From NCBI GenBank assembly GCA_000499405.2, contig HG738139.1, positions 5,790,616 through 5,854,615 of the forward strand: a DNA stretch of 64,000 nt, read 5' to 3'. Position numbers and translations under genes: made by a program. Source of the DNA: Onchocerca volvulus. Lineage: Eukaryota; Nematoda; Chromadorea; Rhabditida; Onchocercidae. The notes under the pieces are model-generated. The model had not been told where the DNA came from, ran no database searches, and worked only from the letters and a program-made list of their open reading frames with translations. Shown here one piece after another: positions 35,719 to 48,832 of this stretch. How positions within the stretch are numbered: the stretch's first letter is position 1; each line of letters opens with the position of its first letter.

Positions 35719-38700
35719 ATGAAGTTATTGCAGCAAGATATCGAAAGCCGTCTTATCAGTTGTGATAAACTGTGGAGCAGGTTTAATTTCGTATTAGTTT
35801 CATTTTTATCGACCACTTTTTAATTAAATCACTTTTAGAATAGATGCTATTGCATGCTAGACACGATCCTAAATGGACCGTGTTAGATATGGATGATCGA
35901 GAGGATTTTATTCCTGAAACTCTCGATTTTAATGAATTATCTACCTTGCGCTTTTATAAGAAAAAGATAGAATGACATCTTAGGATATTATTATCATTTG
36001 TGATTGTGATAAATCAGCATTCGAGTTACAGACAGGAATGTCGTCTATGGACAGCCAGCTTGTTTCTCGGTACATGTATGTTATATGCAGCACGTGTCGC
36101 TTTACCGGTATGTGCTACAGTTATTGCTCACGAATATTCATGGAACAAAAATGATGCGGTGTGTTTCATCTCTCAAATTTTTTCTAAAATAAAAAATTGG
36201 AGAATATAGAGTAGTAGAAAATTTTATGTTGAAAATTTGTCAATCAAAATACATCTCACATTCTTTATTTTGTCATTTACCCTGCTAGATAATTATATGT
36301 TGAAAGACATAATATGGTACGAAGCATAATTCAAGTATGCTATTATCGTAGTAGTTAAGACATGAGTCGTCAGAGTTATTCATATTATATATCAATGCAT
36401 AGAGAAAGTAAGTTTTACATTAATTTATGTTTAGGGTACTGTATTGTCGTCATTCTTCTGGGGATATGCTTGTACCCAAGTAATTGCTGGCCATGTAGCT
36501 GATCGTGTGGGCGCTGAAAAGGTATTGAAAATCTGCACACTCACATGGGCGTTGCTTACTTTTTTTACTCCCCTGCTATTCGATCTTTCGTATTCCACAA
36601 ATCATCCAATGCTTTTCATAATACTCATTCGTTCCGCGACAGGCATTGGGCAGGGTAGGTTCTAGTTGATTTTAAAATTATGAAAAATTTAATGTGTCAA
36701 AAATTTTATTAACCCTTTTTTCCTAATTAATTTTGAATCTAACAAAATATGCAAGCCTTTTTCAGTAATATATTTTGCAGCTTTCCATCTTCCATCGATG
36801 GCTTCAATGACTTCTCGACATTTGACTTCGATTGATAAAGGACGCATATTAGGCATATGTCTGGCAGGATCTCATCTTGGGTAAAAATTCAATTTTTCAG
36901 TAGTTTTATCTCGAAATTTAATTAGGAAAATATTTGGTGAGCATTTTTGAACATTTTTTATATTATTGAATTCCAGGACAGCGCTAGCCGGTGCAGTCGG
37001 TTCACTACTGTTGGAAACTTTCGGTTGGCGTGCATTGTTTCAGTGTGTAGGTATGGTGCAACATTTCTGTTATACTCTATTTTATTTTATTTGGTAGCAC
37101 TGTGTTTTTCATTTAGTAGAATTAATAAAATTATCATTATTCATTTGAGAAATTTGTTTTTGTATTTAAAGTTTCAGGATTAATGTCATTTTTGTGGTGG
37201 ACACTGCTTCGCTTCATATCATCATCGAGTCACCAATCTGGTAGCTTTAATGATGATAAAAATGATGAATTGAAAGCGCCCCTTAGTGGTTTGCGGAAAT
37301 CACTTGGTAATAGCTCTTCTGAAAATGTGGTTCCTTGGAGTGTACTCCTGAAACATCCTTCGTTTTGGTATGTTGGAAAATTATGTGCATTTTTTGTTCT
37401 TCAGCCTTCTATTTGAAAATAACGAGAATTCGGCTTCATTTTAAATGCTGAAATTGAAGTTGCAGAAGTTTCGGACTCTAAGTAGTTGTTGTATGTTACA
37501 GAAGTTAAACCTTTTTATTATTTCCCTATTATTATTATTGTGAACAGTCTCACTGAGTTTAGCAAATTATAGTGACGAGTTTAAAAAAATATATGGATAA
37601 GAAATTTTTGGTCTCTCTGTATACGACAACTTTAAGGGCAGCGGCTGTTGCGCAATATTGTGGTGCTAACGCTTATTATACATTGTTCAGTTGGCTTCCA
37701 TATTATTTCGCAGATACATATCCTGATGCCAAAGGAGTTGTATACAATGTAGTACCTTCTCTTGCAATTGTCATAACTGCTTTTTTTGCCCCATTTATCG
37801 CAACAACATTGTTTGTCTATGTACATTCGCTTACTCTTGCCAGGAAGTTGATGGAGGTTTATTTTTTATTAAACCTGTATTTATGCTGTTTAAAGCATAG
37901 TGCTGAACTTTCCATTACACTATTATTCAGAAGCTAATTTTTGGTGTTTTCAGGGCATTTCATTGAGTGCTATTGCAGTATGCTTATTGATTTCAACGCA
38001 GTCTATGGGTTTTAATGCGTCTTTATTTACTTTTACATTAGCTATGGCAGCACGTGGTTTTCATCATGGTGGTGTTTCAGTAAATCCATGTGATCTTGCT
38101 CCCAATCATACTGGCTCAGTTTTTGGTAATTTGCATTTTAAAATTGCTTATAGAAATTTAACCAGATTCAGGTAAAGAATTAGGAAGATTAAATTTAGTA
38201 TTCAGCACTAAGAAGAAAAATAGATTCGGTAGATGTTTTAAAATCAAAGTTTTTCTTTTGAACAAAATTTTCATAAGATTTCTTAAAAAGCATCTCAATC
38301 TAAAAATGTAGTTAGATAACATTTAATTCTTAGTATGTAAAAATATGATATAGGTGGACTATGATCTCAGTTCAATTTCTCATTCTTTTATTCAGTTCTT
38401 AGTATAGCATTTTGCGAAATGCGTGCATCATAAGCTTATTTATTACCTTTGAGATTTATTGTCCTTTCGGTCATCAATAACTTCATTTTTTTTTGTAAAA
38501 TACTGTTGTTCTTTATTTGTAATGGCCATTTAGGGAAAGATAATAAAAGATGTAGTTAAAGTTCTAGTGGTTGTGCAATGAGGTACTGCAACTTTATATA
38601 AGAAGCAATGAAGTAATAGTATCTAATATAATAGATAGTATGTATTTTATGATGATGTTCTTTTACTATAGAGAAGTTTATTCTAAAGTTAATTTATTGT

Positions 38701-38972
38701 TGGAATTACTTATTTAAAAAGAGCATTATGTATTCATGAAAAATATTATATTTGCTGGTGGCATATGAAACTTCTGTTTCAAATTTCTTTTATTTCCAGG
38801 TGTTTTCAATGCATTTTCTGCAATAACTGGTTTTATTGGAGTGTATCTTGCTGGATATATATTACATGAGACAGGCAGCACTTGGGCCTATGTGTTTATT
38901 TTTACGTCTTTACAGTGCTTTATCGGAGCTATTATTTTTTCTTTGTTTGGTACTGCAAATAGAATTATTTGA
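35719..38972 (+). CDS. Vesicular nucleotide transporter, SLC17A9/VNUT-like MFS protein
   Basis: Major-facilitator anion transporter that loads ATP and other nucleotides into secretory or synaptic vesicles. Exons: 35719-35780, 36032-36158, 36435-36654, 36781-36880, 36977-37050, 37178-37367, 37637-37856, 37954-38125, 38800-38972. They give 1338 nt, 445 residues (human SLC17A9 is 436). Family-specific stretches include RLWTASLFLGTCMLYAARV in the first membrane helix, SWNKNDAGTVLSSFFWGY, GIGQAFHLPSM, SWLPYYFADTYPDAKG, YNVVPSLA, and GFHHGGVSVNPCDLAP. Twelve hydrophobic segments are expected, and about ten are evident by eye. The first coding exon is the weakest call. I chose ATG 35719 because it ends at a GT donor in phase 2 and joins RQECRLWT in frame, at the position where the human protein has its short N-terminus. 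The exon at 37637 uses an AAG acceptor rather than CAG or TAG. C. elegans vnut-1 is the expected counterpart. Confidence 0.9.
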
Positions 38973-39691
38973 TTCTTTTTCTTTTTCCGTCTTTTGAGAA
39001 TTTCTGAGAGTTCATTATAACTTCACTATTTATTATGGCCCAATAATTTTCTATTTGATTGTTCGTATTATTTTTAAGTTTTAATTATATAGACAACTTG
39101 GGAAGATATATATTGTTAATAATTCTGACACTGCAGTATTTGGCATATATTTCTCAATATCAGACTTATATTTCTCAATATCACTTTTTTTTTTTTTAGC
39201 AGTGCACCTTATGTACACTGTTTTTCACTTATATCCACTTTTTATTAGGCATTCTTAAAAATTGTATTACTTATTTCTAACTGCATTATCTAGAGGGGAA
39301 ATTAGCGATAAAATCATTTTCACTTCAACTAGTGATTGATTCAGTCACTATATCATCTTCTTTCATCACTCCACTCGGACGCATATTTCCATCTAGATAG
39401 ATTAAAGAGATGATTTGTGTAATTAATTTATTAATATAGTTTCCTCCCAGTTGTGATTTCCTAATTATTATCGTATCGTTCTGTCAAGAAGAAATTGGCT
39501 GTTACGATGAAGACAAAGTTTAGTGTTCTTGAATATGCTTTATAAGTGGAACCATGGATTTTCTGTGATTTAGGGAATAATGAAATTTGAGATTTATGTA
39601 CAAATAAATATCTTTTTGTTATACACTTGGTATTTCGGTATTTGTCGAAATAAATCATTTTTTCTTTTTTTTTTTTTTTTTTTTTTTTTTT

Positions 39692-39741
<50 letters not shown>

Positions 39742-42501
39742 ATTAGTGCTTTATTTTCTGAATCTTTAAGAGAGAATGAAGGTAAACCAAATTGTAGCAG
39801 GGAAAAGTAAAGTTTTAAATACTGGGTGATTGTTGATCACATCGATTTCTACTTTCTTCCAATTTCCTTATTTTCTTATTCACTTGCATTTCTAATCACA
39901 ACTCTTCTGTTCTACATTGCTTCCACATATTTTCGCTCGGATGACACTGAGATTTTCTATATAGTCGCCAAGTACGTGCTTTGGCGTTGCCGAACAAGCT
40001 TTCCTGAATGAAAAACATGAAAACATGATGATAAGTTCATGCAATCGATTTGGGCTAGACGTTTTCTGCAAATTAGAAGACCCTCTACCTACTCTTATCT
40101 TGGGACATGAGAATTTTTGTTCAGAATCCATGGATTCCTCGACAAAATCCGTTGGAGATCAAGATTTTTGAGCTAAAACAAAGCCTTTTTCCAAGAAAAA
40201 AGTGATGTAAATTGCATTATTGCTGTAAATTTCACCTTTCTCACTTTTGCGCTGGATGTTATTCAAATTTTGTTTGACATTTCAAATCGATAGCTATAAC
40301 AATATAAAAGTAGATTAATTCTCTGTTTCAATTTTGAACCTCATTTATTCCATATCCAATACATTCGAAGATAAAAGATTCCATTATGCGTGATTTATCA
40401 AGTTTATATCAAAAAAACACGAAATGGAAGATCGCCTCGAAAGCCTGCTTAATGTGCGATATTTTGATGGTATTATTTCAATAAATTTATGACCATTCTA
40501 AAATCCTGTATTTAGATTTTATTTCATGCATATTTGAGAAATCACTTGACTAAAATAACCAAAAATTTGATATTTTTCAGCATGCAACACAACACTTAGC
40601 TTACTTTCTACTGAGATTAGGAAGAATTAAAGATCAGAAATCAAGCTTCATGTGCTATTTGTAGAAGTGAACAATGGGATTTACCAAAGTTTGAACATAT
40701 TTTTGGGATTATTCATCTCCTTAAACTTTTTAATCAGTAAATTACTCTCTGTACAACATACATCACTATATCAAGATTTTCCGGTAACATTACCTAAAAG
40801 TCATAGGACAAAACAAAAAACTTATTTCTAACTCAATTTAAAGCAAATTAATGCAATTAAATAAATCATGAATTGTCTGACGAAATTATGAGATAAGACT
40901 TGAAGAAAATTTTAACAATGCGTAATTTTCCTTCCAAGCTTAATTCCACAAACTTTTAAATTTCCAAAATTTTGAACCTTGAAAACTAGAGAACTTTGGA
41001 TTATTCGATTGGTCTGTTTATTTGTAAACACTAAAATTAGATCGAATAATAAATAAGGTAAATGGTTAAGAAACAGGTCAGAATGAATTTTTAAACCAAT
41101 GGAAGTGAGATAAGCCTAACAGAGTGAAATAATACTGTATGGCCAAGCCTGAGCTACTTCATGACATCAAATCTGTCAAATTAAGAATGAGCAAAAGTGT
41201 CGTCTTCAAGAAGGAGAAAACGAAATAATGATTGACAATCAATTATAAATAGAATTCAATCTCTCATTAGATTACTTCATTTTTCTTGCATTCTTTTCAG
41301 GTAAATTTTTCCGATGTAATTAGTCGCAATTTACTTGTTGTATGTTTTTTTTTGGCAAGAAAAATCAGCTGTTTTTTTTCTCGAAATTCGTTGATATTTT
41401 AACATCAATACTGTTCAGTGAAACATTTTATGACATGGCAATTTAAGATGCAAATTTCCCGGAAGATATCAAAAGTTTTGTGCAAATTTTTGACATCCTT
41501 CATTGTCTTTTTTCTTTCCTGATAATCAATAAAGATGACTTCCATTTGACTCATATATATAAATGCCAAAAGTCGTTTATTAATTACACTCTAACATTTC
41601 TTTCTAACACAGGATAATTGAGTGGAAATTGTCATCGAATTGTTTGAGAAGGCTTCCGCCTACTAAAGAAAGAGCATTATCAGTGAAAGAGAAAGGAGTG
41701 TGATAAGTCATCAAATTGTTTATTTCATTGATTAGCACATCTTTCCAACTGAAAGATGATTCAATTTCAAATTCCAGAATTCAAATTCCCACCATGCTTA
41801 TTATTCCTGGCAATGTGTGTCAATGTCATGCGGACGAACTTGACGGATTTGCGTTGTTTTTGCAATTGAGTTGAAGTGTTCATTCCTGTCTTTCTCCTTC
41901 TAATTTTGTATTTTTGTTTCAGAGAATTTCATCTCTCCTTGTTTTTCTTTTTTTTTTTTTTTTTTTTTTCTTTGCTAATTTCAATTGTTTCGGATTTGTT
42001 GAATTAATTTGATGATACTCCCTTGTCAAAGAGGATAGTTGCATTACAACTACCGTGTTAACTTTTGGCAAGTGATAACGATATTTATGGTGCAACTATC
42101 CGATTCATTTTTTCACTTTCCGTCGATCTTTTTCTTGGATTCATTTCTTTTTTTTAATTTCATAAACTTTTTTTTTTTCTTGATTTCATTAAACCATTTC
42201 TAAATTGTTCATATATCTGTAGAAACTATGTCATGTCTCAACTCTACTATATTCCCTCTATATCACTTCACTTCTAAGTTATTTCACTTCTATCAGAGGA
42301 AAAAAAAGTCATTAAATTGCATCTTGTTTAAATTTCACCGTAATCAAGCTGTATCAAATTCGTATAAGAAAAAGACTTAGTAATACTTATGTGGATGCAA
42401 ACTTTAATCACGTAATTCTTTAATTCTGCGTAATTCGTAATTTTTTTGTTTGCAGTGATTTTCGCGGGTAGTTTCGTTGATCGTCACATAAAATCCCGAC
42501 A
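38973..42501. other. Intergenic with poly-T tracts
   Basis: About 3.5 kb between the nucleotide transporter and the coiled-coil gene, both on the plus strand. Long T runs lie at about 39658-39738 and 41948-41969. Open frames such as 39892-40131 (minus) have no family resemblance. No supported gene. Confidence 0.5.
39658..39738. repeat. Poly-T tract of about 75-80 nt
   Basis: Almost pure T interrupted by one CC near 39692-39693. Read on the minus strand it is a poly-A tract, which could be a retroposition tail or simple slippage. No adjacent retrocopy was recognised. Confidence 0.9.
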
Positions 42502-43230
42502 ATGGCAAATGATGAGGAACAAATAGATATGCAGGCTGAAAATGGACAAAGAGCAGTAGGTTTGGCACAACGAGCTGCCCGAATATTGCACAATTTACCT
42601 TTTTTGAACTTTCCAGCGATTGCACCTAATGAAGATCGACTCGATTTGGGAAATCTGGACAGAGATTTTCATGTATTGGTACATAATGCCAATGCTGTCT
42701 TAGCTGAACAACTTGCGGTGCTGGGAGAGTTGGTTTTTTATTAAGATTTAAATTTTAACTCAGTTCCTGAATGTTTTCTTCGATTCATTTAGCTTATAAT
42801 TTGTAGAAGTTATTTCTGTGATTTATATAGCTGTGTAAGATTTCCCTCTACCCCAAATTACCTCCCTCATTTTCAATAGGTAATTTCAGCAAAATCTCTC
42901 TAGATCCATTGACAGTCCGCGGATCCATCCACATCTGTGGTTAGGTTTATCCGCAGATTTACGATCTAATGGAAGATTTTTTATTGGGAACCAAAGTATC
43001 GTTGGGTGACTATTTTCGAGGAATTCAGTATTCATAGACAAGCGAATCGAGCAAATGATGAACCAATAATGGGTGGAATGGAGCGTATTGCCGTAGGACT
43101 CATTGATGAATTGCGTAATATGATTCAACACCTGATAAGACAACGCGACGAAATGCGACAACTGGTAATGCAACGAGGCTTGTTTGATCCACTTTTCGGT
43201 CAATGGGATGAACTGTTGGAAGTTTGGGGA
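42502..43230 (+). CDS. Coiled-coil protein of unknown function
   Basis: I do not recognise this protein. Exon 1 (42502-42732, 77 codons) begins MANDEEQIDMQ and has helical content (RAVGLAQRAARILHNL, then HNANAVLAEQLAVLGEL). Exon 2 (42890-43005) opens in frame with QNLSRSIDS and continues the helix. Exon 3 (43038-43230) encodes MERIAVGLIDELRNMIQHLI and LFDPLFGQWDELLEVWG, again heptad-like, and ends at a GTGAGA donor. The join between exons 2 and 3 needs a 32-nt intron. Downstream, the frame can also run to 43273, where a weaker donor would splice in phase to the first recognised APPBP2 exon. It is therefore either a separate small gene missing its 3' end, or an N-terminal extension of the APPBP2 transcript. 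Coding character is clear, but the model is provisional. Confidence 0.55.
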
Positions 43231-43814
43231 GTGAGAAATTTTACTCGACAAAATGGAAAAATAAGGAGCCCAAGTTTGTTTTCTCAATCTCTTTGAAATC
43301 TTAAATTCACTGTAAATTTCACAGATTTTAACCTGAGAATTTATGCAAATGATGAATTGAGAATTTGTATATTCAAAAATTGATTAATAAAATTCAATTG
43401 CTTTGAAACTTTGCGCTGAATCTTGAAATAATATTTAATCAACCTTTGAATAGATAAACACTTTTTGTAAATAAAACACATACATAGTAGCTCCAACGAA
43501 CATAAATAGGTTAAAAAAAATTCCTCCAATTTTTTAAAATCTTTGATAATTTCATTGTGAACGAAAATAATTCCCAAAAATGAATGCAGAAAAAGTTTGT
43601 TATAAACTATTATTTAATTAGTTGATTTTTTATCAATGCAAAGACGAATTAGTTTTAGAAAATTTGTTGAAATTCAAAATATTTGCTTAACCGTTCACGA
43701 ATTTATTGCCTCAAATTTTTATAATTATGAATTTGTCTCTATATTTTATCCACTTGCAATTTTATTTGTATAAGAAAGATTGTTTATTTTCTGAGAAGCA
43801 CTTAAACATTGCAG

Positions 43815-46800
43815 GATCGCTGGAAAACACTGTCGTAGATTACCTCACAAGTGTAATAAATGATATGCCAGCGGAAGCATATAGTCTACCATTACCGTTA
43901 CTGTTTGAGATCCATGTAGGTTTATATAAGAAAAACAAGCTTCTTATATTGCACAAGGAATGGAGTAGTATCAACCAATTTCAAAGAATTCTAAATTGGA
44001 AAATGAGAAGGTTTGCTATTATCACTACTGATATTCTTCAAAAGTATTTATATGGTTATATCTGACCATACATGGCATATTTTGTCAGAGTGTGAAAAAA
44101 AAAAAAAGCATGTTTTGTTAGCCTATAATGTTGTTTCCGACAAATTAAATTTCCTAACAGTTTCAGAGTTGTTATCATATATTCAGAAAGCTTTCGTTCT
44201 GATGCATGCAATAAATCGAACGTTGATTTTTAGAATGACGATTCACGAGATTTTCAATGGGTTGATGAATAAAGGTTATCTGATTGAGCGAGTTTTATTC
44301 GAAGATCTGAAGCGACTAATTCTGGATCGTACGAAGATGAAAGATGTGGAGCTATATGAATGTGCGCTAATCTTAGGTAAATTATCTTCGTTCATCTTAA
44401 AATTTCTTTATGGGAGGAAAGGTGTTAGTATTATCACTAGAGTTGTTCGTCTTTGATAAAAGATTGAAAATGTTACCAAAAAATATGATTTAAAAGAGAT
44501 AAAAGTTTTTTAGCAAAGTCATAATAACAATTTTCAGGCACCTTTCTTTTGGATCACGGGTCACTTAGCCTTCCTGGTGAGATCTTCAGATATTGTCAAA
44601 AAATTTTAAGGTGGTTGCCAGTCGATCACCAACTGCGTCAGCGAAAATTATTTAAACTAAATTACTGGTATGTTTATTTTCAAAGGTATTTGAAAATTAT
44701 TTTTGAAATGATGTTAAAAGTGTCAATTTAGTGATGCACTGAAATATTGTATGCTTAATAAATTGTGTATAACTCCTTAGATTATCTTTCTTGATGGAAT
44801 AGTAATTACTGTTGATGACATACCAATCATAATTAAGGGTTGATTTTCGGACCTAAATCAAGTCTTTAAAGGCTGCTGAAATATTACATGAACAATTGCT
44901 CATTCGTCGAGGCAGTACATATCAGTTCATTTACTGACACACTAATTGATAAGTTGGAAAGCAATGGTGATGATGGGACATTCAATTTCGTGCAGATTGA
45001 AGCTCAGTGTGCCTCTTTATGGTTAATTGTTTTTTCCGATTCCCGACTGTATTTATTTCTTATAACACAGCCATTTTCAGTAGTTTTGAAAGTGAAAATT
45101 GTAAGTTTGCAAATTTTCAGGTACGTGCTCGGTAATTACAAGAAGTCCATGAAATTTTGTTTAAAAGCATTAAAAGCTGCTCATGACAAGGAAATACATA
45201 TTGCTGTAAGTTTTATTATCGAATTAAGGCTTTTAAATGAAAATAATTTTTCTAGGACTAAATAATTTTTAGGATTTCTTGCTCCGTGACTATTTATTCT
45301 GACCTACATAAAAAAGCGGATTGAGACCAAAACTTGTTTAAGTGTTTCAATCTTCAGTCATGTCATGTGTCTCCATGACTCGACTACGAACTCGATTCAA
45401 GTGGAAATTAGTATATTTTGTAACGCAAAGGTGTATTTACTAAAAGGTTGAACAAAAATATATTATATAGAAATTGAAAATTATTGTTCAATCTAAATCC
45501 TCTTTTTAGATACAAGTGGAGCTTCTATGTATCACTGCAAAGATTCTTGTTTTCAAAAGATGTTTTAACTTAGCCTTACGAATTGTTCGTTTCGCTTTGA
45601 CAATTGTTTTGAGCCATCCAGAGCTTGAGAGATTATTGTGTTCTGTATTATCTGACTATGGAGATTGTTTGCTCAATTCAGATCATGTTGAGATGGCTGT
45701 ACAGGTTTATACCGTAAGTTACGGCATTAAATAATTCGTTGGATGTTTGTTAAAATAATTAACATTTTCTATTCGTTGTAAGTTGTCAGAAATTTAAATG
45801 TAATTGCTGAGATCTTTCGATGATTTTGCTGAAATTCTTAAATTTCATTTATCTGAAATCCTGTCAAGGATTTCGGAGTTTTTTTTTTTGAAATTGGAAA
45901 AAATTTAAAAAGATCCGATATAGGTAATGGCAAAAATGGTTCACAAACATTTCGGAACAGATTCTCTTCGTGATGGCCAAGCAATGTATGAGTATGCTCG
46001 AGCTGCGTACCGGCTTCTCTATGATAATTATGCTGGGTATCGTACCAATAAGTATGCTTTTCATCACTTTTACAAATTATTTTATTAATTTATCTTAAGA
46101 TGCTGGCTAACTAGGCTATTTGGGTAAAAAAATTATAGGTAAAAAAAAAAAATTATAGCATTTTCATTTTTAAGAGCAGACCCAACATTTAAAGGCTGGA
46201 TGCAAAACGGAAATTTGACACATTGCGAAATCAGTGCCATTTATCTTCTCTAATTGTTGTCATTTATTTAATTGTGAAAGCACCATTTATGGAATTGATT
46301 AAATCAAAATACTTAGTCACATTATAAATAATTACTTTTCTTTTGAGAAAATCAGCTTATACTCCAGTGATTGTATAATGTGATTAAATTTTATAAATAG
46401 TAGATTTAAAACAATTTTGTGATTTCTAATTCTAGTAATAAAAGCTATATTTTTAATCAAATATATTGACTTTATATTCTTCATTTCAATAAGCTCCTAG
46501 ATTAGAAGAAAATAAATGTTACTTTTAATTTTAATTTTTGCATTCATCCAATAATGAATTGAAAATCACACAAGCTTCCTATGAAGTGAATTTACATAAA
46601 ATAAATATCTATTTTTAGCTACTTGTTTCCAGTTCTAAACATTCACCACTATATTGGATTCAGAGTTGTAATTTAAAGACACATTAAGATAATTGATCTT
46701 GAAAATTTTTAAAACTTATGATTTTTAGAGAAAAATATGTTCAGCTACGTTTCCGTTGTGAGAAGTATGCCAATAAAGCACTGGAAATTTGTCGAGCAAA

Positions 46801-48832
46801 ACTGGGTAAAGATCATTATCAGCTGTTAAATGCCGAGGAACTGCAAGGTCAGTGAGTATTCATTTAAGTATTTGAATTGCAAAATAACTTTGCGAATTGT
46901 TCCAATACTCTCCTAATTTTAAATTCAAAATTCCTGCCATTTCCCCTACATAATGAATATTTGGTTTTGTTTCGTTAAAAAAATATTACCAACGTTGTCA
47001 ATACAATTTTTAATGAACAACACATTCATTGTATTAATATTCAAGTTACAAATTATAAGTTTTGCTTTAGAAACATATACTTTTAGCTCTAATTTCGGTA
47101 AAGAGTGCATTACGAAATGACACCATTCAACAAGAATCTCTTAATGAAGCAATGGAAACACATATGCGTGCTTTGAACAAATATCTCGGCTTCAGCAGTG
47201 CGAATGCGAACTGTGCGAAGACTTATGATTATCTTGGCTACATATTTCGATGGTCGCAAAAACCTGAAGTTAGCATTATTTGTTGTGAAATGTAAGCTCG
47301 CACAAAATCTGATCTTTTTAACTTATCTTGATTCTTGCATAATGTCGAAATTTAACAGATTATCTTTAAGTTATTCTAAACAAGTTAAGTAGACTTTAAT
47401 GCATGATGAAAATTAAACAATTTCGAAATAAATAAAATAGTAATCTCAAAAAGATTTAACGGCAGCTGTGGCAGTTTTGTGACTGAGATTAGTATAATAA
47501 CCGAAGATATTTTCATCACTAAACTAGTTATAATAGTGGGATAGAAAACAATTATGAATAATGGATCGATTAGCATTCTTGATTACAAATCACCAATTCC
47601 ATCCTCTACTGATTTTTCTTTAAAATCTTTTCATAAATGCTAAGTGGTAATAAATAATTGAAATTCCGCCATTTGTCATAGATCTCTGAGGAAATGTTTG
47701 AAAAAGCTTTGGCTACAAAGAAAATTGTCTATGGCATTAATGATCATGAAACAGCTCTCACGATGGCTTCTTTGGCTTATCTTTATCTGAAAGACACGAA
47801 TCGACCCAGAGAAGCTTTGATTCTTTTCAAAAAATGTCTTGAAATCGGCAGGTTTTTTTAAATTAATTTTTTGAGAATTTTTTGCAGTAATATTTGATTA
47901 ATGACAATTTCTTGAATGTTTTGTTGTTCATTCACTAATAATAATTGTACAATTTTATCACTGGTGCTTTCATTGGCTCCATATACATAAGTGGAATTTT
48001 TTATCATTATGGTTTTCTTCTTAATTTTCATTCAACATTATATGAATTTGTGAGTTATGTTTAATTACGGCCCATGCTCTAAAGAGTTACAAATCATCAT
48101 ATTGTGTTACAATTTGTTGCAAATCTTCGGAGTTCTTTTGCAATTTTTACCGCTCCATATTTTATTATTATAGTTAACAGTTATTTTAGCATATTTCGTA
48201 ACTCATTGATCTTACATTCTGTTTTTCTGTTCTTATACATATTCCCATAATAGAAAGTGAAGTTAAAGAGCTTTACACTTATGATTATTACTATTATTAT
48301 AAGGGAGAAATATTTCGAAATTTAGTGATGTTCTGTTCTTATTGCTGAATCTCATATGAAATTGTTACTCATCTCTAGTATATCTGTTAGGTGGTTTGTG
48401 CCTAAAAAAAGATATTCAAAATATTTCTGATTTTATCGCATCTACTTATATGCATGAGTTTATATAGAACCAGCGGTGAATAATATTTTTTATCTAAAAG
48501 AAAAGGAAAATATTTCTAGGTACATGCGTTATATTTTTCCAGAACTGAATATATTTGGTGAAGAATATTCTGGACTCGGCATTATCTATGACGGAATGAC
48601 CTTAGCCTATGAAGTGATCGATGATTTGGCAGAAGCACGAATTTGTCGTGAGCAGCTGTACTTATGGAAAGCGAAGAGGCGCTTACTTGAAGAAGCGCCA
48701 TCTGAGAATCCCTTTGGAGAATCATTATGTATCGAAGAAACATTTCAAAATCTTGTGCTCAAGTGCTTTAGAACTCTTGACTTCAATGAAACGCAGAATT
48801 CATCAGATGTTGAGATGGAAGAAGCTTATTAA
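43815..48832 (+). CDS. APPBP2: APPBP2 (PAT1) orthologue, TPR protein
   Basis: Matches amyloid protein-binding protein 2, a tetratricopeptide protein that is a substrate receptor for CUL2 ubiquitin ligase and binds microtubules and APP tails. Exons: 43815-44010, 44234-44376, 44538-44667, 44872-45021, 45121-45205, 45510-45713, 45924-46051, 46729-46847, 47087-47268, 47682-47851, 48520-48832. From 43815 they give 605 residues in consistent phase (human has 585). Diagnostic alignments are FEIHVGLYKKNKLL with human FDVYYKLYQQGRLC, HEIFNGLMNKG with HHCFQALMDHG, and IFGEEYSGLGIIYDG with LFGEGYSGLEYDYRG. TPR-like helix pairs run through the middle (LSDYGDCLLNSDHVEMAVQV; ISEEMFEKALATKK). The first exon enters in phase 1 after a CATTGCAG acceptor, so the true start lies upstream. 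It may be a small unidentified exon, or the coiled-coil exons at 42502-43273. Confidence 0.87.

Noticed and set aside
35889..35975. 28-codon open frame starting MDDREDFIPE just upstream of the transporter
   Set aside because: Attractive as an N-terminus, but it ends in TGA before any GT donor, so it cannot be joined to the transporter. At most it is an upstream open frame within the first intron.
39580..39810. 76-codon open frame rich in phenylalanine
   Set aside because: Simply the translation of the poly-T tract.
42886..43287. 133-codon minus-strand open frame opposite the coiled-coil gene
   Set aside because: Antisense shadow. The plus strand has helical heptads and splice sites here.
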